A DNA stretch of 64,000 nt from Elusimicrobiota bacterium (GCA_023213235.1 CP096137.1:1375587-1439586), one strand, 5' to 3'; shown: positions 38,035 to 47,103, counted from the first letter of the stretch. A program made the numbers and translations. The notes: a model not told the origin generated them from the sequence alone.

Positions 38035-38069
38035 GAGGACAGTATGGGCGGATTCTGTTACGGATTTTG

Positions 38070-38075
38070 TATCCT
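38070..38075 (+). promoter_or_regulatory. -10 box of the dienelactone hydrolase gene
   Basis: TATCCT, seven bases before ATG 38083. Confidence 0.45.
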
Positions 38076-38082
38076 GGCACCC

Positions 38083-38850
38083 ATGAAAAAACTCATTCTC
38101 GCCGCGCTCGCCGCCGCCGCCGTTCCCGCGTCCGCCACCGTCCGCACGAAGGCCGTCGAGTACAAGCACGGAGACGTCGTGCTCCAGGGCTGGGCCGCCT
38201 GGGAGGACGGGTTCAAGGACAAGCGCCCCGGCGTGCTGGTCGTCCACGAGTGGTGGGGACACGGGCCCTATGCGCGCAAGCGGGCTGAACAGCTGGCCAA
38301 GCTCGGTTACACGGCTTTCGCGGTCGATATGTACGGCAAAGGGGTCCTGGCCAAAGATCATGAAGAAGCCGGCAAGCTCGCCGGGGCCTTCTTCGGGGAC
38401 CGCACGCTGATGCGCGATCGCGCCCTGGCGGGCCTGGCCGAGCTCAAGAAGCTGCCCTATGTGGACGAGACCAAACTCGCCGCGATCGGCTACTGCTTCG
38501 GCGGCACGACCGTGCTCGAGCTGGCCCGCGCCGGGACCGACCTCAAGGGCGTGGCGTCCTTTCACGGCAACCTGGCGACACCCGTTCCGGCCGCGGACAA
38601 GCCCAAGGCCTCCATCCTGGTCCTCCACGGGGCCGAGGATAACTTCGTCAATCCCGGCCTGGCGGCGTTCCAGGACGAGATGCGCAAGTCCAAGGCCGAC
38701 TGGCAGCTGATCTCCTACGGCGGTGCGGTGCACAGCTTCACCGTTCCCGAGGCCGGAAACGACCCTTCGAAGGGCATGGCCTATAACAAGGAGGCCGACA
38801 AGCGCTCCTGGGCGGCCATGAAGGCCTTCTTCGAGGAGCTCTTCAACTAG
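38083..38850 (+). CDS. Dienelactone hydrolase family protein, exported
   Basis: 255 residues. A signal-like start (KKLILAALAAAAVPASA) is followed by an alpha/beta hydrolase of the dienelactone type: VVHEWWGHGPYAR, nucleophile Cys in AIGYCFGGTTVLE (near 38495), Asp in HGAEDNFVNP and His in GAVHSFTVPEAG. The Cys nucleophile is the family mark. The start was placed at 38083 because the protein is complete from there and the -10 box lies just upstream. Exported members act on lactones or carboxyl esters of unknown type. Confidence 0.88.
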   Translation: MKKLILAALAAAAVPASATVRTKAVEYKHGDVVLQGWAAWEDGFKDKRPGVLVVHEWWGHGPYARKRAEQLAKLGYTAFAVDMYGKGVLAKDHEEAGKLAGAFFGDRTLMRDRALAGLAELKKLPYVDETKLAAIGYCFGGTTVLELARAGTDLKGVASFHGNLATPVPAADKPKASILVLHGAEDNFVNPGLAAFQDEMRKSKADWQLISYGGAVHSFTVPEAGNDPSKGMAYNKEADKRSWAAMKAFFEELFN

Positions 38851-38886
38851 TAACCAAACTGGTCTAGGACCTCAGGCCCGCGTTTT

Positions 38887-38922
38887 GGAGGCTCCCGCCC
38901 CGGGATAGGGGCGGGGGCCTCC
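38887..38922 (+). terminator. Strong hairpin between the hydrolase and the next gene
   Basis: 15-bp stem with one G-T wobble (38887-38901 with 38908-38922, loop GGGATA). There is no T run after it. It directly precedes the next -10 box, so it may end the upstream transcript or insulate the promoter. Confidence 0.5.
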
Positions 38923-38924
38923 GC

Positions 38925-38930
38925 TATCCT
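38925..38930 (+). promoter_or_regulatory. -10 box of secreted paralogue 1
   Basis: TATCCT, six bases before ATG 38937. Confidence 0.5.
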
Positions 38931-38936
38931 GAGGGC

Positions 38937-41087
38937 ATGAACACGAACCTCCTGGTCGCGCTGATGCTGATCGCCGGAAACGCCGCCGCGCTCGACGCCG
39001 ACGACGACGCCGCGGAAAGCCAGTGGACGGTGCCCGAGGCCGCGCCGCCCGCTCCGGGCGCCCCGTCCGGCACGCCCGAGGGCGGCTACGCCGACCCCGA
39101 CCGGCGCCGCATGGACGAGGAGCGCCGCAAGGACGTGCTCGACCAACTGTGCCGCAAGCTCAAGCTCAACAAGGACTTCTCGGTCGGCGGCGACAACTGG
39201 CCGAAGACCACGATCGGATTCACGCGGCGCATGGAGGCCGACATCGACGGCGGCCTGGCCATGATCGACGAGGAGCGCCTGAGCGTGGGCTGGAACAAGG
39301 CGCTCAGCGAGGAACTCGGCGGCTCCGGCGCCTCCGGCTCGGTGTACGCCGGCGCCACGGTGGCCGGCAAGTCGATGGTCATCCGCCGCATGGGCACGTT
39401 CAACACCTGCGGCGAGGTCGACCGCCTGCTCAACGTCACGGACATCAAGCTCGCGATCCCGTTCACCTCCAAGCGCATCATGGCGATGGAGCCCGGCGAG
39501 CTGTGGCGCATCCCGCTGACGCTCAACGTCGGCTACGGCGCCTCCGCCTCCGACGCGCTCGACGGCTCGGGCGTGACCATGTCCTTCGGCATGGGCAAGT
39601 CCAAGAACGGGGCGGCGAGCATGACTTTGTGGCGCCTCGACCAGAAGCGCGCCCGCTTCCGCTTCCGCATCGACTACGTCGACGTGCGCTCCCGCCACTT
39701 CAACGTCAGCAAGACGATCCCCGCCGCGGAGTTCGCGATGAACGGCACGAACGCGGCGCTCGGCTTCCTCGAGAAGCAGGTCCAGCGCCAGCTCAACAAG
39801 TACACGGCCCTTTATCTGTCTCTGGGCCGGTCCAAGAGCAACGGCCGCCGGCTCGTGCTCGAGTACGTGATCGACCCGACCGACCCCGAGCAGGCCCGGG
39901 CGATGGCCGAGGCCCTGCAGGGCAACTTCCGCGACCTGCTGACGCTCGCGCGCAAGATGGCGACGAGCAAGACCTCGGCCGACGAGACGCGCGACGCCTA
40001 CGCCGACCTGCAGGAGGAGAACGCCCTGCGCCTCGGCTACGCGAGCTACGCCGCGATGTCGCAGTACCACGGCCGCTCGCGCACGACCTCGATCAACATC
40101 CCCTTCCTGTTCAAGGGGGACTGGTCGTCGTCCCGGGGCTCCGACACCGTCGTGCGCTACACGGGCGAGGGCGGCGAGTTCACCTTCCATAATGCCGCGC
40201 GCAGCCCCAACGGGGAGTACTTCAACGTCCCGTTCCTCGGGCCCATCGTCAAGGACATCGAGAGCCGCAACGTGGAGTTCGTGACGTACGCCCCGAACGG
40301 GCAGGAGCATCAGGCTCCGTTCGGCGTCTACATGCACAACCAGGCGTTCCTGCGCATGCCGGCCTCGACGGTGACGGGCGGCCTGCGCGACGCCAACGAG
40401 ATCCTGAGCCTGGCCGGCGCGGCCCGCACCGGCGGCCGCGATCGCACGATGGGCATCCCGCTGCCGCAGGTGCCGCCGGTCCCGGAGGACGGCGTGGAGG
40501 CCAACGACCAGAAAGGCTGGACCTCGCTGACGATGGTCATCAGCCCGAAGGCCGTGGCCGACGCGGCGACGGCGAGCGCGCAGGAGCTGCTGAAGGCCTG
40601 GGCGTTCGCCACGAAGGCGGAGGATCGCACGATGGCCGAGTGGCTCGTCGCGAACGGCCGCCTCGAGAACGGGCGCATGGTCTACGATCAGGCCCAGGCC
40701 GCCCGCGACCTCGGCTGGGACGCCCAGCAGTCCCACCAAAGCTGGCTGCAGAATATGGCCGGGCGCGCCGCGGGCCTCGTGGGCGACATGGCGGAGGCGG
40801 CGGGGGCGGCGAGCGCGACGGAGCGCTCGGCGGCCCTGGCGCGGGCCTTTTCCCACGAGAACCGCTCCGGGATGGGCCACGCCGACGTGTTCCGCGTGCT
40901 GATCCAGTTCATCGACCCGCTCGACGTCACGGGGGACTTCGTGGCGGCGGTGGACTCCGCCGGGCGCCGCGGGACGAAGATCCAGGCGCACTACGTGCTC
41001 AAGAAGGGGCGGGCCGAGGTGGCGGGCCTCTCGGACGCGGGCGCCACGCGCGGCCGTTTCGCCGACGGCTCGATCATGACCGACTGA
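38937..41087 (+). CDS. Large secreted protein of unknown function, paralogue 1
   Basis: 716 residues with a short signal peptide (NLLVALMLIAGNAAA). After a Pro-rich stretch come VLDQLCRKLKLNKDF and beta-rich segments (LWRIPLTLNVGYG, MTLWRLDQKRARFRFRIDYV, RRLVLEYVIDPTDPEQARAM, YFNVPFLGPIVKD). It ends with a domain containing VLIQFIDPLDVTGDF. The next gene encodes a paralogue with the same order of blocks. No family recognised. The lipoprotein Cys and catalytic motifs are absent; a beta-rich envelope or surface protein is plausible. Confidence 0.78.
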   Translation: MNTNLLVALMLIAGNAAALDADDDAAESQWTVPEAAPPAPGAPSGTPEGGYADPDRRRMDEERRKDVLDQLCRKLKLNKDFSVGGDNWPKTTIGFTRRMEADIDGGLAMIDEERLSVGWNKALSEELGGSGASGSVYAGATVAGKSMVIRRMGTFNTCGEVDRLLNVTDIKLAIPFTSKRIMAMEPGELWRIPLTLNVGYGASASDALDGSGVTMSFGMGKSKNGAASMTLWRLDQKRARFRFRIDYVDVRSRHFNVSKTIPAAEFAMNGTNAALGFLEKQVQRQLNKYTALYLSLGRSKSNGRRLVLEYVIDPTDPEQARAMAEALQGNFRDLLTLARKMATSKTSADETRDAYADLQEENALRLGYASYAAMSQYHGRSRTTSINIPFLFKGDWSSSRGSDTVVRYTGEGGEFTFHNAARSPNGEYFNVPFLGPIVKDIESRNVEFVTYAPNGQEHQAPFGVYMHNQAFLRMPASTVTGGLRDANEILSLAGAARTGGRDRTMGIPLPQVPPVPEDGVEANDQKGWTSLTMVISPKAVADAATASAQELLKAWAFATKAEDRTMAEWLVANGRLENGRMVYDQAQAARDLGWDAQQSHQSWLQNMAGRAAGLVGDMAEAAGAASATERSAALARAFSHENRSGMGHADVFRVLIQFIDPLDVTGDFVAAVDSAGRRGTKIQAHYVLKKGRAEVAGLSDAGATRGRFADGSIMTD

Positions 41088-41158
41088 ACTGATAAGTAAA
41101 AGAACGAATAAAAGTCGTTTCGTAGGCCCTTAGCCCCAGGAAGGGGGCGGCGCGAGGC

Positions 41159-41164
41159 TATCCT
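41159..41164 (+). promoter_or_regulatory. -10 box of secreted paralogue 2
   Basis: TATCCT, seven bases before ATG 41172. The rest of the 84-base gap is featureless. Confidence 0.5.
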
Positions 41165-41171
41165 GAGGTCA

Positions 41172-43390
41172 ATGCAAGACCGATCGAAGCTCCGCGCCGC
41201 CCTGCCGGTTCTCGCCCTCGCGCTGCATGCGGGGGCGGCTTTCGCCCAGACCGAGCCGGACAGCGAGTGGGACGTGTTCGTTCCGCCGGGGTCGAGCACC
41301 TCGACGGCCCCGGGCTCCCCGTGGGGGCGACGACCCCCGAAGGCGGCTTCTCCGCTCCCGAGCGCGTGATCTTCGGCGAAAAGATGCGCGAGCGCGTCCT
41401 CGACCAGCTCTGCCGCAACGTCAAGCTCAAGTACGACTACAATCTGCCCGGCAACTTCAGCGGGACCGGCTTCGGCGTGAAGCGCTGGCTGGCTCCCCTG
41501 CCCGACGGCCGGCTGACGATCGTCGACGAGGAGACCCTGCGCGTCGGCGGGGGCACACGTTCTCTCAGCCGATCGGCGGCGGCGACGGGGGCCTGACCGC
41601 GGGGCTCTGGGTCGGCGGCGGCCTCGAGGGCTCCTCGATGGTCATCCGCCCGCTGCCGGGCAAGCAGACCTGCAAAGAGCTCGACACCTTGATCGACCTG
41701 CGCGACATCAAGACCGTGCTGCCCTTCAAGGGCGAGCGCGTCACGGCCATGAAGGTCGGCGAACTGTGGCGCATGCCCTTCCGCCTGACGATCGGCCACA
41801 CGGAGTCGCTGGGAGCCACGCCGGTCGACGATCTGCACGTCTCGCTCACCTTCAACGGCACCGAGCAGGGCGCGGCGACGTTGACGGTGTACCGCCTCTC
41901 GGAATCCGAGCTGCGCTTCCGATTCCGCGTCGACCGCGTCGAGATCCGCACGCGCGGCGCGCGCCTCGTCCAGACGATTCCGGGCGTCGAGTTCGCGGCC
42001 CTGGGCACCGACATCCTCTCCAAGTTCGTCAGCAAGGAGATCGCCAAGCAGCTGCGCCGCTACACCGAGGCCTCTCTCGGCTACTCGCGCGCCCGCTCCC
42101 AGGGCAAGCGCGTGGTGCTCGAGTACATCGTCGACCCGCGCGACCCCGTCCAGGCCCAGTCGGTGGCCGACGCCCTGCACGGCGACTTCCAGAAGCTCGT
42201 GAAGATGGGCTGGCGCCTGGGCACCCAGCAGGCGACCGACGCCAGCACCGAGGAGACCTACCGGGAGCTTCAGGCCGCCCACGACGCCGAGCTCGGCGCC
42301 GCGCGCTTCGCGGCGATCAACGCCTACACGGAAAAGGCCCGGTCGACGACCTTGAACCTGCCGTTCCTGACCTCGCAGAACTGGGCGAGCCTGACCGCCG
42401 ACGACACGATGACGCGCTACACCGACGTCCAGGGGCAGATCCACTTCCAGCGCGCCGACAAGTCGCGCCAGTCCGAGTACTTCAACATCCCGTGGGTCGG
42501 CCCGCTCGTCAAGGATCAGGCCCAGCGCGACGTCCAGGTCGTGACGGCGGCCAAGGCGGGCGAGGCCTACGGCGACCCCATCGTGATCTACCTCCAGCAG
42601 CACGGCTTCCTGCGCGCGACCGAGGGCTCGGTGCGCGACAAGGCTCAGCAGTTCAGCGAGATCATGGCGCTCGCCGGCACGCGCGGCGGCGGCCCGAACC
42701 CGCGCATGGCCCTGCCGCTGTCCGCGGCCTTGCCGGAGCCGCCGGCGCCCGTCCGCTCCTGGGACGACGACCGCCGCGGCGGCGAGCCGGCCAACCGCAA
42801 AGGCGCGATGGCCTTCACCTTGGTGTTCAACCAGGAGGCCGTCAAGCAACTGACCGCGGCGACCTCCGACGACATCATCCGCTCCTACGCCGCGACGGTC
42901 GATTCGATTCCCGCGATGAAGTGGCTCATGGAGAACGGCCGCCTCAACGGCCGCACCGGGGAAGTCGAGTACGACTGGCGCGCGGCCCGCAAGGCCTTCC
43001 CCGACCCCTTCAACGACCGCGGCGCCGGCCAACGCAGCTGGGAGGAGGGGAGATCTCGCGCATGGCGCGCGAGGTGTCCGGCCTGATCGCCGACCTCGCG
43101 GCGGCGCGCGACGCCTCCGACAACCAGGCCCGGACCGCGGCGCTGGCGAAGGCCTTCTCCGGCAAAGGAGAGAGCGGCCTCGAGTACGACCGCGCCCTGC
43201 GCGTCTTCGTCCAGCTCGTCGACCCGATGAACCTGACGGGCGATTTCACCGCCAACGTGGACCGCCCGAAGAAGGAGAAGGACCTCAGCCTGCACCTGGT
43301 CCTCAAGAGGGGCGCCCCGACAACGAGCTGCTCCGCCTGGCCGGAGAGGCCAAAGCCCGCTTCGCCCAACCCTCGATCCTCACCGATTAG
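41172..43390 (+). CDS. Large secreted protein of unknown function, paralogue 2 (four probable sequencing frameshifts)
   Basis: About 740 residues after correction. Signal peptide ALPVLALALHAGAAFAQ. It shares the block order of paralogue 1: VLDQLCRNVKLKYDY, LWRMPFRLTIGH, LTVYRLSESELRFRFRVDRV, RVVLEYIVDPRDPVQAQ, YFNIPWVGPLVKD and VFVQLVDPMNLTGDF. One base is missing at each of 41317-41320 (C run), 41549-41553 (G run), 43047-43050 (G run) and 43315-43318 (C run). Each repair restores similarity to paralogue 1, and the last gives the true end, ARFAQPSILTD then TAG at 43388-43390. Function unknown; tandem duplication of paralogue 1. Confidence 0.75.
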
Positions 43391-43418
43391 TGCCAGGCCC
43401 GTACATTCAGTAAATTCC
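43389..43418 (+). repeat. 30-bp dispersed repeat, second copy
   Basis: Begins AGTGCCAGGCCCGTACATTC. It differs at three positions from the copy at 11737-11766. It starts within the stop codon of paralogue 2 and ends two bases before the small-RNA promoter. Confidence 0.75.
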
Positions 43419-43420
43419 CA

Positions 43421-43449
43421 TTGACACTAATAGGGAAGCGTGCTATAAT
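43421..43449 (+). promoter_or_regulatory. Consensus sigma-70 promoter of the candidate small RNA
   Basis: TTGACA (43421-43426), 17-bp spacer, TATAAT (43444-43449): a perfect match to the consensus and the strongest promoter in the window. No reading frame follows before the terminator at 43575. Confidence 0.85.
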
Positions 43450-43455
43450 GTTCAG

Positions 43456-43606
43456 GTAGCTTTCGAACCCGTAACGAGAAATGTCGGGACCTAGACCCTC
43501 CGCGAGCAAAGCGGGGGTTTCGTGTTTCCAGGGGTCGAAACTTCGATAAGTTGGGGCCTGGCCCTAAAATAAGAACCCCCGCACCTTTCGGTGCGGGGGT
43601 CTTTTT
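43456..43606 (+). ncRNA. Candidate small RNA, about 150 nt, with a conserved 70-nt core
   Basis: Starts about seven bases after a perfect promoter and ends at a perfect terminator. The core (43464-43534) has CGAACCCG, then ACGAGAAATGTCGGGACC, a GACCC-type hairpin and TCGTGTTTCC, closed by GGGG. Flanking bases add an outer stem (TTTCGA with TCGAAA). A second copy of the core is on the minus strand at 63532-63601 with changes in the hairpin that keep pairing. I do not recognise the family; a 6S-like or riboswitch-like RNA cannot be excluded. Confidence 0.7.
43575..43606. terminator. Terminator shared by the small RNA and cspA
   Basis: Stem ACCCCCGCACC with GGTGCGGGGGT (43575-43585 with 43590-43600), loop TTTC, then CTTTTT. 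On the minus strand it is followed by TTCTTATTTT, so it also ends the convergent cspA transcript. Confidence 0.9.
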
Positions 43607-43620
43607 CAGGTCCGAAGCTC

Positions 43621-43824
43621 TTAGAGCTTGCGAACGTTCGCGGCGCGCGGGCCCTTGTCGGACTGCTGCACGTCGAACTCAACGGCCTGATTCTCAGCCA
43701 AAGTCTTGAATCCCTCGCCCATGATGGACGAGTGGTGGACGAAAAGGTCCTTAGACCCGTCGTCCGGCGTGATGAACCCGAAGCCCTTCTGATCGTTGAA
43801 CCACTTCACTTTGCCCGTAGCCAT
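43621..43824 (-). CDS. cspA: Cold shock protein, CspA family
   Basis: 67 residues, one cold-shock domain with RNP1 KGFGFITP and RNP2 LFVHHSS. It binds single-stranded RNA and DNA and melts structure in mRNA. The start is preceded by AGAGGT and a leader of about 75 bases, long like the leaders of other csp genes, in contrast to the near-leaderless genes around it. It ends at the shared terminator. Confidence 0.96.
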   Translation of the reverse strand: MATGKVKWFNDQKGFGFITPDDGSKDLFVHHSSIMGEGFKTLAENQAVEFDVQQSDKGPRAANVRKL

Positions 43825-43900
43825 TCTATTTACTACCTCTTTCTTACGTCTTGCTCACGTACGTCTGTGTGGCGAGGCCGGTTGCCCGACCTCTGTCAGT

Positions 43901-43906
43901 ATTATA
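43901..43906 (-). promoter_or_regulatory. -10 box of cspA
   Basis: TATAAT on the minus strand. The -35 region is poor (GTTTTT at 17-bp spacing). The transcript would carry a leader of about 70 bases. Confidence 0.6.
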
Positions 43907-43990
43907 CCACGGATCGTCGTCGGAAAAACACCTGAAAAGCGAGCCGGCGCGGGGGCTTGCCCCGCGCCGGCTCCGTGCTGAAAAGACGGC

Positions 43991-44947
43991 TTAAAGGCCG
44001 CGGAACACGTCCGATTTCGCCAGCTCCGCCAGGGCCGCGGGCGTCTTCGGGTGGGCCCGGGAGGCCACGCCTTCCAGGACCTCGTCCACCGCCGCCGCCG
44101 GCTTGTACCAGCAGCGCGGGCGCAGGCCGAGGGTGTGCCCGGACTGGGCCGTGCACGTCCCCGCCAGGGCGTCGGTCTCGCTCATCGCCTCGTCCACGCG
44201 CCGGCCGCAGATCGAGCCGGCGTAGTACGTGTCGAGGCGGCACTGCGTCGCCGGGTGGCCGTCGGCCGTCGAGGCGACGACTTTCGGGTCCGGGGTGTCG
44301 TAGCGGGGAATGACGGTCTCGCGCCGAAGCGCCCGGAACAGGGACGTCACCGACATCCCGGCCGCCGCGCCGCGCACGCACAGAGCCGCGTCCGAGGCGT
44401 CCGCGAAGACCTTCTCGCACGCCGGGCGCGGGCCCGGGTCGTCGCCCTTGGGGCGGGTGAACGACGACGCGCCCGGGGCGGAGAACATGCGCCGCAGGCA
44501 CTCGAGGTTGGCGAAGTAGTCGGACTGCCCCTCGTTCGACGCCCAGTCGCCGCCGCCGTACTTCGGCGCGCCGCCGATGTGGTGGCCGATCTCGTGGCAG
44601 ACGACGAGCGCGAAGCCGTCCTGCGTGATCGTCTCGTGCCGCGCCAGGCCGCCGTACATGTTGACGACGTAGTTCGCGCCCTGCCGCTGGGCCGACGCGT
44701 TGACCGTCTCGTTGTCCCACAGTCGCTTGATCACGAGCTTGCCGCCGCGCGCGGCGACGACGGGGCCGTAGAGCTTCTCGGCCTGGTCGATCACGGCGTT
44801 GAACTGCGCCTGCGAGATGCCCTTGTCCTCGAGGGACCCGATCGGGATCTTCAGGTCGTTTTCCGGCAGGAACCCTTCGCACAGCTCGGCCGACGGAGAC
44901 ACGGACAACGCGACGACGACGGCGCTCACCAGGATGCTTCGAATCAT
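43991..44947 (-). CDS. Exported zinc metallopeptidase-like protein
   Basis: 318 residues from ATG 44947, preceded by GGAGGT. Signal peptide SILVSAVVVALSVSPSAE. Zinc motif VVCHEIGHHIGG (near 44600), then NEGQSDYFANLECL, whose Glu or Asp may be the third ligand. Many cysteines suggest disulfides and an oxidising location. The C-terminal half has CRLDTYYAGSICGRRVDEAM. It resembles small M48-like or unclassified gluzincin proteases; substrate unknown. Confidence 0.82.
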   Translation of the reverse strand: MIRSILVSAVVVALSVSPSAELCEGFLPENDLKIPIGSLEDKGISQAQFNAVIDQAEKLYGPVVAARGGKLVIKRLWDNETVNASAQRQGANYVVNMYGGLARHETITQDGFALVVCHEIGHHIGGAPKYGGGDWASNEGQSDYFANLECLRRMFSAPGASSFTRPKGDDPGPRPACEKVFADASDAALCVRGAAAGMSVTSLFRALRRETVIPRYDTPDPKVVASTADGHPATQCRLDTYYAGSICGRRVDEAMSETDALAGTCTAQSGHTLGLRPRCWYKPAAAVDEVLEGVASRAHPKTPAALAELAKSDVFRGL

Positions 44948-45050
44948 CGCACACCTCCTAACGGCCTGATCCTGGCAATAAGGCCGGAGGCGGCGCAAGC
45001 GATATTTACCCTAAAGACCCATCTAATTCATAGGCCCTTCGGGGAGCCGC

Positions 45051-45104
45051 TTAAGCGGAAATTAAGCGCCGATTAGGGCCGCCTTCGGCGCGAGGGCGTA
45101 TGCT
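45051..45104 (+). promoter_or_regulatory. Four-repeat TTAAGCG operator with -10 box, site 1
   Basis: Half-sites at 45051 (TTAAGCG), 45062 (TTAAGCG), 45073 (TTAGGGC) and 45084 (TTCGGCG), each 11 bp apart. The -10 box TATGCT begins at 45099, exactly 15 bp after the last half-site. It drives the LPP20-like lipoprotein gene; this is the only site with a longer leader (23 bases to ATG 45128). Confidence 0.85.
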
Positions 45105-45127
45105 TCGGAGGACGCAGGGAGAACGAT

Positions 45128-45586
45128 ATGAACTACGCGGTGACGATGAGGGTCGCGACGATCGCGGTGCTGGCGGCGAGCTTGATGACGGGCTGCGGCG
45201 GCGTGCAGAGCCGCGTGACCAAGGGCGTCGTGCAGACGACGATCAACCAGGACCCCGACAAGGGCGGCTACATCGAGGCGATCGGGATCGGCGCCTCGGA
45301 CCCGGACCTCGAGAGCGACACGCAGCGCAAGTCGCTGGCGCGGGACGCGGCGATCGTGAAGGCCCAGTACGAGCTGCTGGCGATGGTCAAGGGCGTCGAG
45401 CTCGAGGGCGGCTACACGATCGAGCGCGCCATCGAGGAGGACTCGAACTTGGAGAGCCGCGTGCACGCGAGCATCCAGGGCGCGGAGATCCTCAAGAGCG
45501 AGTTCACGGCCGACAACGGCTGCGTGGTCACGATGCGCCTGCCCAAGAGCCGTCTCAAGGAGATGATGGGGGTGGCGTTCAAATGA
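45128..45586 (+). CDS. LPP20-like lipoprotein
   Basis: 152 residues. Lipoprotein signal AVLAASLMTGC. The mature part (YIEAIGIGASDPDLESDTQR, ARDAAIVKAQYELLAMVKGV, CVVTMRLPKSRL) matches the LPP20/FlgP-like outer-membrane lipoprotein pattern. AGGGAG precedes the ATG. First gene of an operon with another LPP20/FlgT-like lipoprotein whose ATG overlaps its stop. Under the TTAAGCG operator. Confidence 0.8.
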   Translation: MNYAVTMRVATIAVLAASLMTGCGGVQSRVTKGVVQTTINQDPDKGGYIEAIGIGASDPDLESDTQRKSLARDAAIVKAQYELLAMVKGVELEGGYTIERAIEEDSNLESRVHASIQGAEILKSEFTADNGCVVTMRLPKSRLKEMMGVAFK

Positions 45587-46297
45587 GATTCCTCGCGGCC
45601 GCGCTGTTGGCGGCCTCGTCGGGCTGCGCCGGCGCCCCGGCCGTCCTCGACGGCTCGCGCACGGTCGTCGTCGAGGGCTGGGCCGCGCAAGGGCCGGGCG
45701 CGCGCGAGCGGGCCGTCGCCGACGCGCGCAAGCGCGCCGTCGAGCAGGCCTTCGGGGTCGCGGTGGCCGCGTCGACCAAGGTGGAGAAGTCGGTGACCGT
45801 GAAGGGGCGGGTCTGGGCGGCCGCCCGCGGCAGGATCGAGGAGTGGGCGGTGCTCTCCGAGAGGACCGAGGACGGGCTGCTCGTCCTGCGCGCGCGCGCG
45901 ACGGTGCGGCGCGCCGAGGAGGGGAAGCCGTTCCGCCGCCGGCGCAAGCCACGGTGCGCGTCTCGGGGAAGGGCCCGCCGCGGAGGGGCTGCGCCGCGCC
46001 TTCGGCGAGGCCGGCTTCACCGTGACGCTGTCGACCGCGGAGTTCACCGCGACGGCCTCCGTCGCGGCGTCCTCCCGGGTCGATCCGCGCACGGCCCCGT
46101 TCGTGACGGGCCGCTCGCGCGTCGCCGTGTCGGTCGTCGAGACGGCGAGCGGCGCGATCGTCGCCGAGCGGGACCTGGAGGCCGCCGGCCTGGAGCGGGA
46201 CGCGCTCGCCGCGGCCACGAGCGCCGGCGCGCAGGCCGGCCTCGGCGCGGGACGGGCCGCCGCCGCGGAGCTGTCCGCTTATCTGTGGAAGCGTTGA
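45583..46297 (+). CDS. LPP20/FlgT-like lipoprotein (two probable sequencing frameshifts)
   Basis: About 238 residues after correction. Lipoprotein signal LLAASSGC. The N-terminal domain has VVEGWAAQGPGARERAVADA and RKRAVEQAFGVAVAAST, the pattern of the FlgT/LPP20 N-terminal fold. One base each is missing near 45941 (GG) and 45974 (CCC); repair gives RRRAQATVRVSGKGPAAEGL and joins the C-terminal half, which ends ELSAYLWKR. Probably an envelope assembly protein working with the upstream lipoprotein. Confidence 0.72.
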
Positions 46298-46322
46298 TAT
46301 CCCAGGCCAGGCAAGCTACAAT
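46294..46322 (+). promoter_or_regulatory. Sigma-70-like promoter of the OmpR-type regulator
   Basis: TTGATA (46294-46299), 17-bp spacer, TACAAT (46317-46322). The TTAAGCG repeats are absent here, so the regulator has its own independent promoter. The box overlaps an earlier in-frame ATG at 46321, which makes ATG 46333 the real start. Confidence 0.75.
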
Positions 46323-46332
46323 GGCGGCAGAG

Positions 46333-47023
46333 ATGCCGCGCAAGATCCTCGCCGTCGACGACGACAAAGCCATCCTCGCGATGGTCAAGAAGTACTTCAC
46401 GGCCCAGGGCTTCGCCGTGGTGGTCACCGACAACGGCTCCGAGGCGCTGATGCTCGTGCGCGAGTCCCGCCCCGACGTCATCCTCGTCGACGTCGACATG
46501 CCCGGACTCGACGGCAACGCGGTGTGCCGGGTCCTTAAGAAGGAAGGCACCACGCAGTCGATCCCGGTCGTCATCATGTCCGGGGCGCGCATCGCCGAGC
46601 AGGACGTGCTGGCCGGGTTCTCCGGCGGGGCCGACGACTACGTCAGCAAACCCTTCTCCCTGCCGGTGCTGGCCGCGCGGCTCGAGGCGGTGCTGCGCCG
46701 CTACAAGGCCTCGGCCGACATGAGCGTCAAGCTCAAGAAGTCCGGCATCGAGCTCGACCCCGCCGGACGGACGGTCACCGCGGGGGCAAGCCCGTCTCGC
46801 TGACGCGCAAGGAGTTCGACCTTCTCGCCGCGCTCATCGAGAAGGCGGGCAAGGTGCTCAGCATCCCGTACCTGCTCGAGACGGTGTGGGGCTACGACCC
46901 CGCCGACTACAACGACCCCGGCACCGTCGAGGTCCACGTCTCCCACCTGCGCAAGAAGCTCGGCCCCAAGCTCGGCAAGCGCATCGTCAACCTGCCCGGC
47001 CTCGGCTACAAGTTCGAGAGCTG
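46333..47023 (+). CDS. OmpR/PhoB-family response regulator (one probable sequencing frameshift)
   Basis: About 230 residues after correction. The receiver domain has KILAVDDDKAI, phospho-site Asp in VILVDVDMPGLDG, VIMSG and the switch Lys in YVSKPFS. One G is missing in 46782-46786; repair gives TAGGKPVSLTRKEFDLLAAL and the winged-helix DNA-binding domain (LETVWGY, VEVHVSHLRKKLG, GLGYKFES). It is the only winged-helix regulator in the island. Proteins of this class bind direct repeats spaced 11 bp, which makes it the first candidate for binding the TTAAGCG repeats (inference). Confidence 0.88.
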
Positions 47024-47043
47024 AGCGCTCCCGCCCCGGCGGT

Positions 47044-47097
47044 TTAAGAGCGAGTTAAGCCCGCCTTCAACGCCCGTACAGCGTTCGCCGCTACCCT
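47044..47097 (+). promoter_or_regulatory. Four-repeat TTAAGCG operator with -10 box, site 2
   Basis: Half-sites at 47044 (TTAAGAG), 47055 (TTAAGCC), 47066 (TTCAACG) and 47077 (TACAGCG), 11 bp apart. TACCCT begins at 47092, 15 bp after the last half-site and six bases before ATG 47104. Confidence 0.85.
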
Positions 47098-47103
47098 CAA
47101 GAC

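Noticed and set aside
38044..38082. Upstream ATG at 38044 as start of the dienelactone hydrolase
   Set aside because: It would place the -10 box TATCCT (38070-38075) inside the gene and put residues before a good signal peptide; ATG 38083 fits better.
46321..46332. ATG 46321 as start of the OmpR-type regulator
   Set aside because: This ATG overlaps the -10 box TACAAT, so it cannot be in the mRNA; ATG 46333 follows it.
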